64,000 nt of DNA from Planctomycetaceae bacterium. GTDB lineage: Bacteria > Planctomycetota > Planctomycetia > Pirellulales > Pirellulaceae. The notes under the pieces are model-generated. The model had not been told where the DNA came from. It searched no databases and saw nothing but the letters and a program-made list of their open reading frames with translations. The position numbers and the translations under genes were made by a program. The stretch lies in the NCBI GenBank assembly GCA_012729315.1, contig JAAYDI010000014.1, positions 1 through 64,000 of the forward strand, in the 5' to 3' direction. Every line of letters starts with the position of its first letter. The first letter of the stretch is position 1. Below are positions 18,201-26,695 of the stretch, piece by piece.

Positions 18201-18262
18201 ACGAATACGAAGTCAATCAGCAAGAGGAACAGGAGCTCTTGGAATACTGCCAGTTTTGCCAT
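15215..18262 (-). CDS. fused GldF-GldG ABC transporter permease/auxiliary subunit
   Basis: In 1015 residues the N-terminal 300 or so are a six-helix ABC-2 permease (FIGYFSNPTGYVFLCLFVLL; IWSEERRQGTDELLLTLP is the conserved GldF/NosY-like loop). The next 450 residues match the GldG/ABC-transporter auxiliary domain (NDRIRFDMTDGGISSLSPDT; LLAVQPSSLPPEGMEFLVQA). A Pro/Ala/Asp/Gln-rich insertion of about 80 residues interrupts it. A long coiled coil (EFAKRVEFQAKYDKAVQEAE onward) and a final membrane helix with an Arg-rich tail close the protein. In Bacteroidota gliding bacteria GldF and GldG are separate proteins. With the ATPase upstream and DUF4340 downstream this forms one exporter. The cargo cannot be told from the sequence. 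Confidence 0.85.
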   Translation of the reverse strand: MAKLAVFQELLFLLLIDFVFVGVLLLALVPLMRYKHAAYAVLKRNFIGYFSNPTGYVFLCLFVLLSSFAAFWPHEFFTANLANLDQLNLYLPAILLVFIPAITMSIWSEERRQGTDELLLTLPAADFDIVIGKYLAAAAIFTASLLFSQISNFTVLLSLAMGDVDLGLFLTTYLGYWFTGLAMISIGMMASFLTKNLTIGFILGLIFNMPLVFMKMADVLPSKVNWPFLSNVNVSRLVSDWSIASQFDPFGRGVISLSSVVYFVLIILVGLYLSMLLIGARHWYGGRDGQSLLGHYAVRSISMVVVALSIAAFFSGNDRIRFDMTDGGISSLSPDTKRLVRELKPDQTIYIDAFISGDVPEQYVKTRVNLLSMLKEFQAMAGDKIHVNIHNNLEPFSEEAALAEEQFGIRPEHIRIRSRGTITDEEIILGAAFRCGLQKVVVPFFDYGIPVEYELIRSINTVARSERKTIGVARTDAQLFGGFTFAGGQPRQLPRQAIIEELEKQYDVEEVDLTQPVAEDRYDVLLAVQPSSLPPEGMEFLVQAIRSGIPTAVFEDPLPAFMPGIPGTGQPKQAPGGMFGMGGRPMPKADIRKLWELLGIDAQGVPGEEGLFSPDLVWQRYNPYPKLQLSGIPDEWVFVREEPGEPAGLINTENVITSGLDEIFLPYPGMIRPTPASDLKFVKLLTTRELSGTIGFEQLIQHQADPAMLRALQHRRGNMTLAALIESEPDDAPTPTRTNTQQAPADDDPAQPAPADGVTDDATSDQPPADDDPADQSAPTAAPADQQPAEDSPASSRIKVVYVSDIDLMIPAFLRIRARPDEQEDIRWEFENVTFLLNIIDVLASETDYIEIRKRKPRYSTLQVVEARVAEARDEEFAKRVEFQAKYDKAVQEAEAENERAIQEFQKNVDDLKKQQAEGKAINQAELLEKVQRLEETRKVLERRLGIQKQRYERERERDVKRIQRDVDLEIQRTQFFYKFWAVAIPWIPPFLVGIVVFVRRRLREREGIEKSRLR

Positions 18263-18323
18263 GACTGCTACCTGGTGAATGGTTGGGATGCCATTGGTCT
18301 GAAGAGGAGGGCGCCGTCTGAGT

Positions 18324-19067
18324 CTAACTCGCGCGCTTCGTCAAGCGGGCAAATGCGGCGTCCAGTCCGTGCCGGTCGGGATCCAGGTCCTTCACGGCAC
18401 CGTCGTATTTCACTTTGCCTTCGTCGATCAGGATGACGCGGCTCGCCATCGCTTCGACTTCCTGCAGAATATGGGTCGACAACAGGACGGTCTTCTTCAT
18501 GTCCCGCAGGCGCTCCATCGTGCGCCGCACCTCGCGGATCTGGTTAGGATCCAGCCCCACGGTCGGCTCGTCCAGGATCAGCACGTCGGGTTCATGCAGC
18601 AGGGCCTGGGACATCCCCACACGCTGCCGGTACCCTTTTGACAGCTTGCTGATCGGCTTGTGGATCACGCTGCCCAGCGCGCAGAGCTCGATGACCGCGT
18701 CGATGCGCCGCTGCTTCTCCGCCCGCGTCATCCCGCGGGCGTCGGAGAAGAACTCCAGCAGACTGAAGGGCGTCATATCGGGATAGAGCGGTCCGTTTTC
18801 GGGCAGGTAACCGAGCCGCGCGGAACCGGACAACCGTTCCTCCTGCATGTCGTGGCCCGCGATGCGGGCCACGCCAGCCGAAGGGGACAGGTACCCGGTC
18901 AGCAGTTTCATTGTCGTACTCTTACCGGCTCCGTTAGGACCCAGAAAGGCAACGACTTCGCCCTCGGACACTGCAAACGTGACGTCCTTGATGGCAGCAA
19001 ATGGCCCATAGAACTTCGACAGGCCAACTGCTTCGATCATCGGGGTTTTATTCTTCTGGTCGCTCAT
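18324..19067 (-). CDS. ABC transporter ATP-binding protein (GldA-like)
   Basis: This 247-residue ATPase has Walker A GPNGAGKST at residues 43-51, the signature LSKGYRQRVG, Walker B VLILDEPTVGLDP and the switch histidine in LLSTHILQEVE. The order and the short C-terminus match GldA/ABC-2 type ATPases. It is the first gene of the operon that continues with the fused permease and DUF4340 genes, separated from the permease start by about 60 bases. It supplies ATP hydrolysis for the exporter. Confidence 0.92.
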   Translation of the reverse strand: MSDQKNKTPMIEAVGLSKFYGPFAAIKDVTFAVSEGEVVAFLGPNGAGKSTTMKLLTGYLSPSAGVARIAGHDMQEERLSGSARLGYLPENGPLYPDMTPFSLLEFFSDARGMTRAEKQRRIDAVIELCALGSVIHKPISKLSKGYRQRVGMSQALLHEPDVLILDEPTVGLDPNQIREVRRTMERLRDMKKTVLLSTHILQEVEAMASRVILIDEGKVKYDGAVKDLDPDRHGLDAAFARLTKRAS

Positions 19068-19470
19068 CCTGCGTTCTCGTTGGAGTTACGCTTGGCTACG
19101 GAATCGATGCACCACATGCCGGCAGCGAACTGGAAGACAGTCGTGACGCGGCACGGCCGGAAAGGTGTGCGCTCCCGCCACTGTCGGGCGGGAACGACAG
19201 CGCAGAACCGGTCAGTTTACGATATACGCCTCAGTCGGACTTCCGGTTCGGGTTATACGCGCTCAGCTGTGTCAATTTAGGCTGCGCTGGCACTCTGTTC
19301 AACCGTGGGTCCGATATTTCGCGGCTCGCTGGCCTGGGACTCTGGCGGGCGTCCCTCCCAGGAGTTCTATAGCACGCCGAGCGGCGCGCGGGCCGGCCGA
19401 CCCGCACGGCCGTGGCGAGAAATGCGGGAATCGAGCTGGGGCGCGCATCAGGCAGCGACGGTTCTGCGGC
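19068..19470. other. spacer between nadB and the ABC operon
   Basis: This spacer of about 400 bases lies 3' of nadB and 5' of the minus-strand ABC operon. It should contain the operon promoter. AT-richer stretches occur around 19211-19290 (TTTACGATATACG, TTATACGCG, TCAATTTAGG), but I cannot fix a promoter. No gene is visible. Confidence 0.4.
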
Positions 19471-21087
19471 TCAGCGCTCCGTCCCCCCGGCGCGGACGGT
19501 CAGATGCCGATTCCAGCGCTGGTTGTCGAGTTCGGGGAAGTCGGTCCGGAAGTGCACGCCCCGCGATTCCTGACGTTCCAGGGCCGAACGCACGATCAGC
19601 CGGGCGACGGTCAGCAGGTTCTGCAGTTCCCAGCCGTACGGCTCGGCGAACTGGCGCACCAGGACATACCGGCACCATCGGTCGATCATCTCCACCGCAT
19701 GGCCCATGCGATCGGCGCAACGGCGGACGCCGACGTCCCGCCACATGAGGCTGGTCAACGAGTTGCGGATATCGGCCAGGTCGAGCGACTTGCGGGGTTG
19801 GTCGACGGGGCTGTTCTCCAGCGGCAGGGCGCGGAACGCGTCGTCCGTCTGGTAGGCCGCTTCGGTTGCAGCACGGCCCGCGCGGGTGCCGAACACCAGT
19901 GCCTCGAGCAGGCTGTTCGAGGCCAGCCGGTTCGCGCCGTGCAGGCCGGTCGAGGTGACCTCGCCGGCGGCCCAGAGCCCGGGGAGCGACGAGCGGCCCC
20001 AGGAATCGACAGTGATACCGCCCATCATGTAGTGGGCACCGGGCCGGACGGGAATCAGGTCGGTCGTGATGTCGATGCCGAACTCCAGACACTTGGCCAC
20101 GATCCCCGGAAACCGGTTCTTCACGAACTGCGGATCCAGGTGAGTCATGTCCAGGTAGACGCACGGATGAGCCGTCTTTTCCATCTGTGTCACGATGGCT
20201 TGCGCCACGACGTCGCGTGGCGCCAGTTCTCCGCGGGGATCGTAGTCCGACATGAAACGGTAGCCTGCGCGGTCCACCAGACAGGCCCCTTCGCCGCGGA
20301 GGGCCTCGGTCATCAGGCTCCGGCTGCTCCCGGCAATGTACAACACGGTTGGATGGAACTGTACGAATTCCATGTCCCGCAGCTCCACGCCGGCTCGAAA
20401 GGCCATGGCGTGTCCGTCGCCGGTGGCGACCTGCGGATTGGTCGACTCGCGGTAGATCTGTCCCGTGCCGCCGGAGCAGAGGATGGTCTGTTTGGCCCAC
20501 ACCAGGGCCAGCCCATACTGGCGGTCATTCACCAGCGCCCCGCAGCACTGGCCGTCGTGGGTCAGCAGGTCGAGCGTGAATGTGTGCTGGCGCACCTGGA
20601 CGTTCCGCAGCCGGCTGATCCAGCAGATCATGGCCCGCATGATCTCGCGGCCGGTGGCGTCCCCCATGGCATGCGCGATGCGACTGCAGCTGTGTCCGCC
20701 TTCGCGACCCAGTTCCAGCACCCCGGAACGCAGGTCGAAATTCGTGCCCCAGCGGATCAGTTCGTTGATCCGCTCAGGCGCTTCCCGCACCACCATCGAC
20801 ACGACCTCGCGGTCACACAGCGTGCCGCCCGCGGTCAGCGTGTCTGCCACGTGCGCGTCGAATGTGTCGTCGGCGTCCAGCACCCCGGCGATGCCCCCTT
20901 GTGCATAACTGCTGGCCGATTCGTCGATCCGGTCCTTGGTGAGGACCAGCACGGACAGCTTCGGGTCGACGGCAACGGCGGCGCGCAGGCCAGCCAAGCC
21001 CGTGCCGACGATCAGGATGTCGGTGAAGAAGTGGGGGATTTGCTTCGGGTGAAACGGCACTAGATACCGAGGGGGGGGGGCATTCAC
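19471..21087 (-). CDS. nadB: L-aspartate oxidase
   Basis: NadB oxidises L-aspartate to iminoaspartate with FAD, the first step of bacterial de novo NAD synthesis. The FAD-binding start is ILIVGTGLAGLRAAVAV. Family motifs are ASSYAQGGIAGV, REGGHSCSRIAHAMGDATG, FVQFHPTVLY, VRPGAHYMMGGI and GLWAAGEVTSTGLHGANRLA. The length of 538 residues is typical. The start is a GTG that overlaps the stop of the upstream 1227-residue gene (GTGA), so translation is probably coupled. Ten consecutive C residues follow the second codon and encode the APPP stretch, a possible slippage site. Neither nadA nor nadC is in the window. Confidence 0.93.
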   Translation of the reverse strand: MNAPPPRYLVPFHPKQIPHFFTDILIVGTGLAGLRAAVAVDPKLSVLVLTKDRIDESASSYAQGGIAGVLDADDTFDAHVADTLTAGGTLCDREVVSMVVREAPERINELIRWGTNFDLRSGVLELGREGGHSCSRIAHAMGDATGREIMRAMICWISRLRNVQVRQHTFTLDLLTHDGQCCGALVNDRQYGLALVWAKQTILCSGGTGQIYRESTNPQVATGDGHAMAFRAGVELRDMEFVQFHPTVLYIAGSSRSLMTEALRGEGACLVDRAGYRFMSDYDPRGELAPRDVVAQAIVTQMEKTAHPCVYLDMTHLDPQFVKNRFPGIVAKCLEFGIDITTDLIPVRPGAHYMMGGITVDSWGRSSLPGLWAAGEVTSTGLHGANRLASNSLLEALVFGTRAGRAATEAAYQTDDAFRALPLENSPVDQPRKSLDLADIRNSLTSLMWRDVGVRRCADRMGHAVEMIDRWCRYVLVRQFAEPYGWELQNLLTVARLIVRSALERQESRGVHFRTDFPELDNQRWNRHLTVRAGGTER

Positions 21088-24000
21088 GGTCTCTGTACAC
21101 CTCCATCGCTTGTTCCCCGCGCGGCGCCCCGCTTGTAGGCCTCGAATTGTTCCAGAAATCCCGCCGGCAGTCTACTTGTCCGGCCCCGGTCGAGCTGGCC
21201 GCCCGCCTGGTCGCTCGTGGCGGTGCCGCGGCGGCGGGCGGACTGGGTCGCGCGCAGCCCGAGACTGCGCAGCGCATCGTCCAGATCCGCCTGGGCCGCC
21301 GGCCCCTCTTCGCGCGCGGCCCGTTTGAGTTCCTGCCAGCGGGCCACAAACCGCTGCAGCTCTTCCCTGGTCCAGCCGAGCGACTTGAGCAGTTCGGGAT
21401 CCGGGTCGTGCTGCTGGTCCCGCAGACGCTCCAGTACGAGATCGGTCGCCCGGCGGGCGTATTCCAGGTTGACTGCGTCGGCCTCGCGCAGCAGGTCGGC
21501 AGGGGGCGGCGAGGCGGGATCAGCCGTTTCACCGGGTAAGCCACCACTCTCGGGCGGTCCACTGCGTGTGCCCCCCTCGCTGCGCGGCTGCGCGGATGGA
21601 TCGGCCGGGGTGGGGGTCGCAGGCGACAGGTCCGGATTCTGTGGCGAAGCCCCCCGTGGCGTTGCCTCCTGGCCCTCCGGCGTCTCGACGCTCTGCGTAC
21701 CCGCCCCAGGTGTCTGCTCGGATTGGCCCGTCGTTTCGGGAGCCAACTGCTTGTCACCCGTGCGGTCGGCCGTCCCGTCTTGTCCCGACTCCGGCGAATC
21801 CGCATTGCCGGTCTCGGATGTCGTGTCGCTGCCCGGACTGTCGCCACTCGAACTGTCGCTGCCTGAACTGCCGCCACTCGAACTGTCGCTGCCTGAACTG
21901 TCGCTGCCCGGGCTGCCGCTGCTCGGGCTGTCGCTGCCGGCCTGGCCTTCGTTGCTGACGCCTTCCTGTCGCTCCAATGGCTCCTCGTCGGGATTCTGTG
22001 TCTGATCGGTTCCTTCAGGATTCTTGGGCGTGCGGTGCCCGGTGGATTGTGGGCCGGGGCCGTCGCGCGGGTCGGCGTTTTCGCCTTGCCGGCCGGCCGC
22101 ATCCTGAAGCGCCTGCCCCGGCTGCTGGGCGTCGTCGCCCCCGCCCGATTCGGAGGACCCGACTGCCGGACTGGTGGAATTGGACGTCGCGTCTGGGGGG
22201 GGAGCCGACCTCTGGGGCGCGTCATCCGCGTCCGGTTTGGTCAGCGGGTCTGGCGGCGCCTTGCCCGCCTCGGACGAGTTCTCGAACAGCTGCAGCGCAC
22301 GCTCGAAGGCCTCTCCGTCGTGCAGCGGTTCGGTGTTCGCACCGGACGGGTTGCCGCCGTCGCGTTCGCCCTGCCGGGCGTCTGGGGCGGCATCGCTGCC
22401 CCCCTGAGCATCTGCACCGGCAGGTGCGGACCCGGTTCCCGGCGCCGGTGCCTGCGTACTGTCTGGAACGCCTCCCGCCGCGTCGGTGGCGGGTGTCGGA
22501 CTCTGCTCACCCGGCGCACCGGGCTCACTCGTCGCACCCGGCGCGGCGCTCGGCTGCGACGGCGCGCCCGCACCGTCGGACGACGAAGACGTCTGCTCCG
22601 ACTGGCCGCCCTGGCCGTCCTGGCCGGCCGATTCTTCTTGGCCAGATTGAGCTTGGTCGGATTGAGTTGGGTCGGTCTGTTGCTGTCCGGACTGCGACTG
22701 GTCACCCTGTTGTGCCGGATCACTCTGCTGCCCGGTTTCTCCTTCCTGCCCGGCGTCACTTTTCTGCGTCTGGTCACTTTCCTGCGGCTGATTGTCCGAC
22801 TGACTGGCGCCACTGGACTGCGGTTGCTGGGCCTGGTTTTCTGTCTGGTTCTCTGCTCGATTCTCTGCCTGGTCCGTCTGCGGCGTGTCGGAGGTGTCGG
22901 AGTTGTCTGACTGCGTCTGGTTCTGATCTCCAGTTCCCTGGTCGGCCGGCGTGGGGGATTCGTGTGCATCGCCTGGCGCGGGAGGCTGTTGATTTGCGGC
23001 GGCAGGAGAATCGGCGCGGGAGGACTGGGCGTCGGGGGGCTGCTGCGCGTCTTGTGCTGCCGGGTCCCGGTCGTCCTGGGGGGCAGCTTCTGGTTCGCTG
23101 CCGACGATGGTGATGAACTGGTCGGCGGTGCGTGTTCGGTTGGGCTCCGGCGACCCGTCTTTGGCCGTCCGGTTATCTGCGGCCTCTGCCCAGTAGGTGA
23201 CTTTGTCGCCCGGGGCCAGGCCCCAGGTGCCGGGGGCGAAATCATAGGTCACGGTTTCTGGAGCGGTACCGTGCGTGGGGTTGGTCAGCAGGTTCTGGTT
23301 GACCAGTTCTTTGCCGTTGCATCGCGCCTGGAGTGTCACGCTCGCGAGGCCGAAATCCGGATCGAGCGCGCGGATTTCGATACGCTGGGTGCGATTGGCA
23401 GCCAGCTCGATGTCGGCGTTGCGGGGTGTGAGGATCGCGATTTCCGGCGGCAGGTCACGGGACACCTGGATGCGATGGATGGCCGGATCCTGACTGCCCA
23501 GGCCGTTGTCGGCGGTCATCGAGAGCCGGTAGGTCGTGTGTTCCGGCGTGAGCCGATCGGGCTTCAGACGCAGGTCGAAGCCATACGTGGCGGTCCGGCC
23601 GTCGCTCGTGACCGGCTCGCCGCTGGCGTCGACCGGCGCGACGGCGGGGTCTGGATCGAACTCAATCCGTGCGCTCCTGATCACATGGTTGGCGCGGGCA
23701 TGGATGATGACGCGAGTGTTTTCCAGCGCCTGGATTTCCCCGTTCTTCTCCACGACCAGATCCGGCATCTGCGTGTAGGCCGGATACTTGTACTCCACCC
23801 GCTCGACCACGATCATCGGCATGTCGGAGACCGTCAGTGCGAATTCCGACGAGCGGGCGTCACCCGCCTCGATCCAGTACGTGACCGATTGCCGCAGCCC
23901 GGTGGGATCGGGGGGCAGCACACACGCATAGCGTTGCCCGTCGGCCGGGCAGGTCAGCGGCACCGCCTGATCCACAGTCTGTTTGTCGGCGGTGGAGAAG

Positions 24001-24767
24001 AACAGCGTAGCCGACTCGTCGGCCCTCAGCCCCAGGATCCGCGCGGAGACGGTCGGGCGATCGCCGTACACCAGCGTCATCGGCGTACTGGCCGATTGCA
24101 CCTGGGTTCCGCGCGCGACCCACACCTCGTTGATCGACACCCGCGACGGGCGCGGGAGGTCGGCCCAGGGGGCGGCCACGCGCAACACGGTCTGGAAGGC
24201 ATCCTTGGGCGAGAAGATGGTGTAGACGGCAAACAGCACCATCAGCGCGACGACCAGGTACCCGACATGTATCAGCTTCGTCCGATCCACCGCCAGATCA
24301 ATGTTCACTCGGCGGAGATCCCATGCGGCCCGCTGCCGCAGCGCCTGGTAGACCAGCCGATTGGTCGGGGTCGGATCGCGGCGGAACATGAGGAAGTTGA
24401 TCAGGCTGTTTTTGAGCGACGGGTCGCTCTGCTCGATGGCCCGCGCGGCATAGGCCGGATTGATACGGCGCAGGAACGGCGGGACCAGAAAGGCGGCCAC
24501 GCAGTAGGTTATCCCCAGCAGGAGTATCGCCAGTGCGGTCAGGCGGCCGATCCGGCCCAGGTCGGCAATCCAGTGGTCGAACAGGACGACCAGCAGCAGG
24601 TAGGCGATGATGCCGCCGATCAGGCCCATGGCAATGCTGCCCAGATCGACCCATTTGACGCGCCGCCGGGTCCGTGCCAACTGCTGCTCGATGAACTGGT
24701 CGTGTTGCAGATTGGTTTCGGGTCCCACGACCATGGGGCCGGGTGATTTTGTGGTTCCGCTCGCCAT
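21084..24767 (-). CDS. large membrane protein with long low-complexity domain
   Basis: The 1227-residue product has two membrane helices near residues 40-67 and 76-95 and a third near 165-186. About 400 residues of beta-rich, Ig-like modules follow (PSRVSINEVWVARGTQVQSA; YWIEAGDARSSEFALTVSDM; KVTYWAEAADNRTAKDGSPE). A stretch of roughly 500 residues is made almost only of Q, S, D, G, E, P, T and A. The last 130 residues are helical (LLREADAVNLEYARRATDLV; SLGWTREELQRFVARWQELK). I recall this layout from planctomycete genomes, but I do not know its function. The start has no clear ribosome site. Its stop overlaps the start of nadB. Confidence 0.8.
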   Translation of the reverse strand: MASGTTKSPGPMVVGPETNLQHDQFIEQQLARTRRRVKWVDLGSIAMGLIGGIIAYLLLVVLFDHWIADLGRIGRLTALAILLLGITYCVAAFLVPPFLRRINPAYAARAIEQSDPSLKNSLINFLMFRRDPTPTNRLVYQALRQRAAWDLRRVNIDLAVDRTKLIHVGYLVVALMVLFAVYTIFSPKDAFQTVLRVAAPWADLPRPSRVSINEVWVARGTQVQSASTPMTLVYGDRPTVSARILGLRADESATLFFSTADKQTVDQAVPLTCPADGQRYACVLPPDPTGLRQSVTYWIEAGDARSSEFALTVSDMPMIVVERVEYKYPAYTQMPDLVVEKNGEIQALENTRVIIHARANHVIRSARIEFDPDPAVAPVDASGEPVTSDGRTATYGFDLRLKPDRLTPEHTTYRLSMTADNGLGSQDPAIHRIQVSRDLPPEIAILTPRNADIELAANRTQRIEIRALDPDFGLASVTLQARCNGKELVNQNLLTNPTHGTAPETVTYDFAPGTWGLAPGDKVTYWAEAADNRTAKDGSPEPNRTRTADQFITIVGSEPEAAPQDDRDPAAQDAQQPPDAQSSRADSPAAANQQPPAPGDAHESPTPADQGTGDQNQTQSDNSDTSDTPQTDQAENRAENQTENQAQQPQSSGASQSDNQPQESDQTQKSDAGQEGETGQQSDPAQQGDQSQSGQQQTDPTQSDQAQSGQEESAGQDGQGGQSEQTSSSSDGAGAPSQPSAAPGATSEPGAPGEQSPTPATDAAGGVPDSTQAPAPGTGSAPAGADAQGGSDAAPDARQGERDGGNPSGANTEPLHDGEAFERALQLFENSSEAGKAPPDPLTKPDADDAPQRSAPPPDATSNSTSPAVGSSESGGGDDAQQPGQALQDAAGRQGENADPRDGPGPQSTGHRTPKNPEGTDQTQNPDEEPLERQEGVSNEGQAGSDSPSSGSPGSDSSGSDSSSGGSSGSDSSSGDSPGSDTTSETGNADSPESGQDGTADRTGDKQLAPETTGQSEQTPGAGTQSVETPEGQEATPRGASPQNPDLSPATPTPADPSAQPRSEGGTRSGPPESGGLPGETADPASPPPADLLREADAVNLEYARRATDLVLERLRDQQHDPDPELLKSLGWTREELQRFVARWQELKRAAREEGPAAQADLDDALRSLGLRATQSARRRGTATSDQAGGQLDRGRTSRLPAGFLEQFEAYKRGAARGTSDGGVQRP
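21785..21935 (-). repeat. coding tandem repeat of Ser-Asp-Ser-Gly units
   Basis: Within the low-complexity domain, units close to CTGTCGCTGCC(T/C)GAACTG-(CCGCCACTCGAA) repeat several times and encode GSDSSGSDSSSGGSSGSDSS-like sequence. The units differ slightly in length but keep the frame. Copy number probably varies between strains. Confidence 0.7.
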
Positions 24768-25154
24768 GAGTCTGCCTGTCTGCTCACCAGGAAAGGCACC
24801 GGCCCATAAACCGGCACACGTGAAACCGGTCCACGTGCGCTCGCCGTCCGCTGAGCGTGGGGTCTCCCTCTCCGGCCAAGCTCTTTCCTAAGTATAGATG
24901 ACTGCGCGCGGGGATCAGATCCCCAAAATGGTTCCCTGTCGCGCGTCTTCGGCGCTGCTGCGCGTGCTCCCGGGAGGTAACGGAGCGTTGACCGGGGCGT
25001 GGCGTTGTGTTACTTTGCGCGCTCCCCAGAAGTGGCGGGGAGGCTTGTGGCGAATGTGCGGGCTTGTGGCCCGGGGGGCGAGGCGGACTGGGTCCGGGTG
25101 CGACAGGCGAGCAGATTGCGGATACAAGATTGCGGATACATCTGAGGAATCGAC
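24768..25154. other. divergent spacer with a duplicated 14-mer
   Basis: Almost 390 bases separate the divergent 1227-residue protein gene and the isocitrate dehydrogenase gene. I see no gene in it. AGATTGCGGATACA is perfectly duplicated at 25113-25126 and 25127-25140, just before the dehydrogenase start. Confidence 0.5.
25113..25140. repeat. 14-base perfect tandem duplication
   Basis: AGATTGCGGATACA is present twice without a gap, ending 14 bases before the ATG at 25155, over the expected ribosome-binding region. The ribosome site itself (TGAGGA, 25143-25148) lies just downstream. Confidence 0.85.
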
Positions 25155-26252
25155 ATGGCTCATGAAGTGACCTTGATCACGGGCGACGGCACGGGTCCGG
25201 AACTGGCGGCCGCGGCGCGGCAGTGCGTGGACGCGACTGGTGTGGACATCCGGTGGGATGTGCAGGAAGCGGGTGTGGACGTGATGGAGAAGACGGGCAC
25301 CCCGTTGCCGGACGCCGTGCTTGAGAGTGTCCGGCGCACGCGGTGTGCGCTCAAGGCGCCCATTACGACGCCGGTGGGGACCGGTTTTCGCAGCATCAAC
25401 GTGTTTCTGCGCCAGGCGCTCGGGCTGTTCGCCTGCGTGCGCCCGTGCAAGTACTATCCGGGGGTGCGGAGCTTCTTCAGTCAAGCGGGTGTGGACCTGG
25501 TGATTGTCCGCGAGAACACGGAGGACCTGTACGCGGGGGTCGAGTTTGAGGCGGGCACGGCGGAGGCGGACCGGCTGATCACGTTCATCAACGAACTGCC
25601 GTCGGACTGCAAGATCAAGACCGGTGGCCAGGAGACGGGGATCTCGATCAAGCCGATCAGCGTAACGGGCAGCGAGAACATCGTCCGCTGCGCCTTCGAC
25701 TATGCCCGGCAGAATCAGCGGCGGAAGGTGACGGCGGTCCACAAAGCCAACATCATGAAGTATTCGGACGGGCTGTTTCTGGCCACGGCCAGGCGGGTGG
25801 CGCAGGACTATCCGGACATCGAGTTTGAAGACCGCATCGTCGACAACATGTGCATGCAGTTGACGCAGAAGCCCGAGTTGTACGACGTGCTGGTGCTGCC
25901 CAACCTGTATGGGGACATTATCAGTGATCTGGGGGCCGGGTTGGTGGGCGGGCTGGGGATGGCACCGGGGGCGAACCTGGGCCCGGAGGGTGCGGTGTTT
26001 GAAGCCACGCATGGCAGCGCGCCCAAGTACAAGGGGCTGAACAAAGTCAATCCGTGTGCCTTGATCCTGTCGGGCATGCTGATGTTGCGTCATCTCGGGG
26101 AGACGGCGGCCGCCGATCGGCTGGAGCAGGCGCTGGCGGCGGTGATTGCGGAAGGCAAGCATGTTACGTACGATTTGAAGGCCACGCGCGACGATCCGTC
26201 GGCTGTCGGGACGCGCGAGATGGCTGATGCGATCTGTGCGAGGATGCGGTGA
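25155..26252 (+). CDS. NAD-type isocitrate dehydrogenase family protein
   Basis: This 365-residue protein belongs to the isocitrate/isopropylmalate dehydrogenase family (oxidative decarboxylation of a 2-hydroxy acid with NAD or NADP). Motifs: [11 protein letters not shown] at the N-terminus, [27 protein letters not shown] (the phrase usual in isocitrate dehydrogenases), [11 protein letters not shown] with the catalytic lysine, [17 protein letters not shown], and [10 protein letters not shown] for the nucleotide site. The overall length and EDLYAG point to the short NAD-dependent isocitrate dehydrogenase type rather than to isopropylmalate dehydrogenase (LeuB). An ATG with TGAGGA upstream fixes the start. 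Confidence 0.85.
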   Translation: MAHEVTLITGDGTGPELAAAARQCVDATGVDIRWDVQEAGVDVMEKTGTPLPDAVLESVRRTRCALKAPITTPVGTGFRSINVFLRQALGLFACVRPCKYYPGVRSFFSQAGVDLVIVRENTEDLYAGVEFEAGTAEADRLITFINELPSDCKIKTGGQETGISIKPISVTGSENIVRCAFDYARQNQRRKVTAVHKANIMKYSDGLFLATARRVAQDYPDIEFEDRIVDNMCMQLTQKPELYDVLVLPNLYGDIISDLGAGLVGGLGMAPGANLGPEGAVFEATHGSAPKYKGLNKVNPCALILSGMLMLRHLGETAAADRLEQALAAVIAEGKHVTYDLKATRDDPSAVGTREMADAICARMR

Positions 26253-26260
26253 GAGTCGAT

Positions 26261-26286
26261 TCTTGCCGGATACTCTTGCCGGATAC
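26261..26286. repeat. 13-base perfect tandem duplication
   Basis: TCTTGCCGGATAC occurs twice head to tail nine bases after the stop of the dehydrogenase gene. Confidence 0.85.
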
Positions 26287-26319
26287 GCAAGTCATGGGCT
26301 GCATGAGTGGGCAAGGTTG

Positions 26320-26661
26320 ATGCCAGCAAAAAACAAGAAAACCGAGTTGATCCGAAAACTCCGCGAGGGCAAGTATCAGTTCCACGTCTACCCGCAGAGG
26401 ACCGAGGTCTTCATCGGGCGGCGCTCGATCGGCTCGATCGTCGGCATGAAGGAGCAGAGTGGTCGGCATTGTTTCCGACTTGCCTGTGACTCGCGTCGCA
26501 CGCCGCGCACGTATCGTGGCCGCGCGCAGGCGGCCCAGGCGCTGGAGATGATCGACGACCTGAAGCGGCTCGCCAAACAGGGGCGGTGGTCGGTTGAAGA
26601 AATGATCATTCGCAGTTGGGACGAAAAGCCGCGGGCCTCGCAGGTGTCGGACGCGGAGTGA
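26320..26661 (+). CDS. small basic protein of unknown function
   Basis: A 113-residue protein starts at ATG 26320 (AAGG just upstream) with KNKKTELIRKLREGKYQFHV. It is rich in Arg and Lys and contains RSIGSIVGMKEQSGRHCF and YRGRAQAAQALEMIDDLKRL. I know no function; the predicted fold is a short beta-rich start and a C-terminal helix. It ends one base before the first possible start of lpxK, so it may be co-transcribed with it. Confidence 0.6.
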   Translation: MPAKNKKTELIRKLREGKYQFHVYPQRTEVFIGRRSIGSIVGMKEQSGRHCFRLACDSRRTPRTYRGRAQAAQALEMIDDLKRLAKQGRWSVEEMIIRSWDEKPRASQVSDAE

Positions 26662-26695
26662 TTTGACCGGCGCGCATAATTCCGTGTACAGTCCG

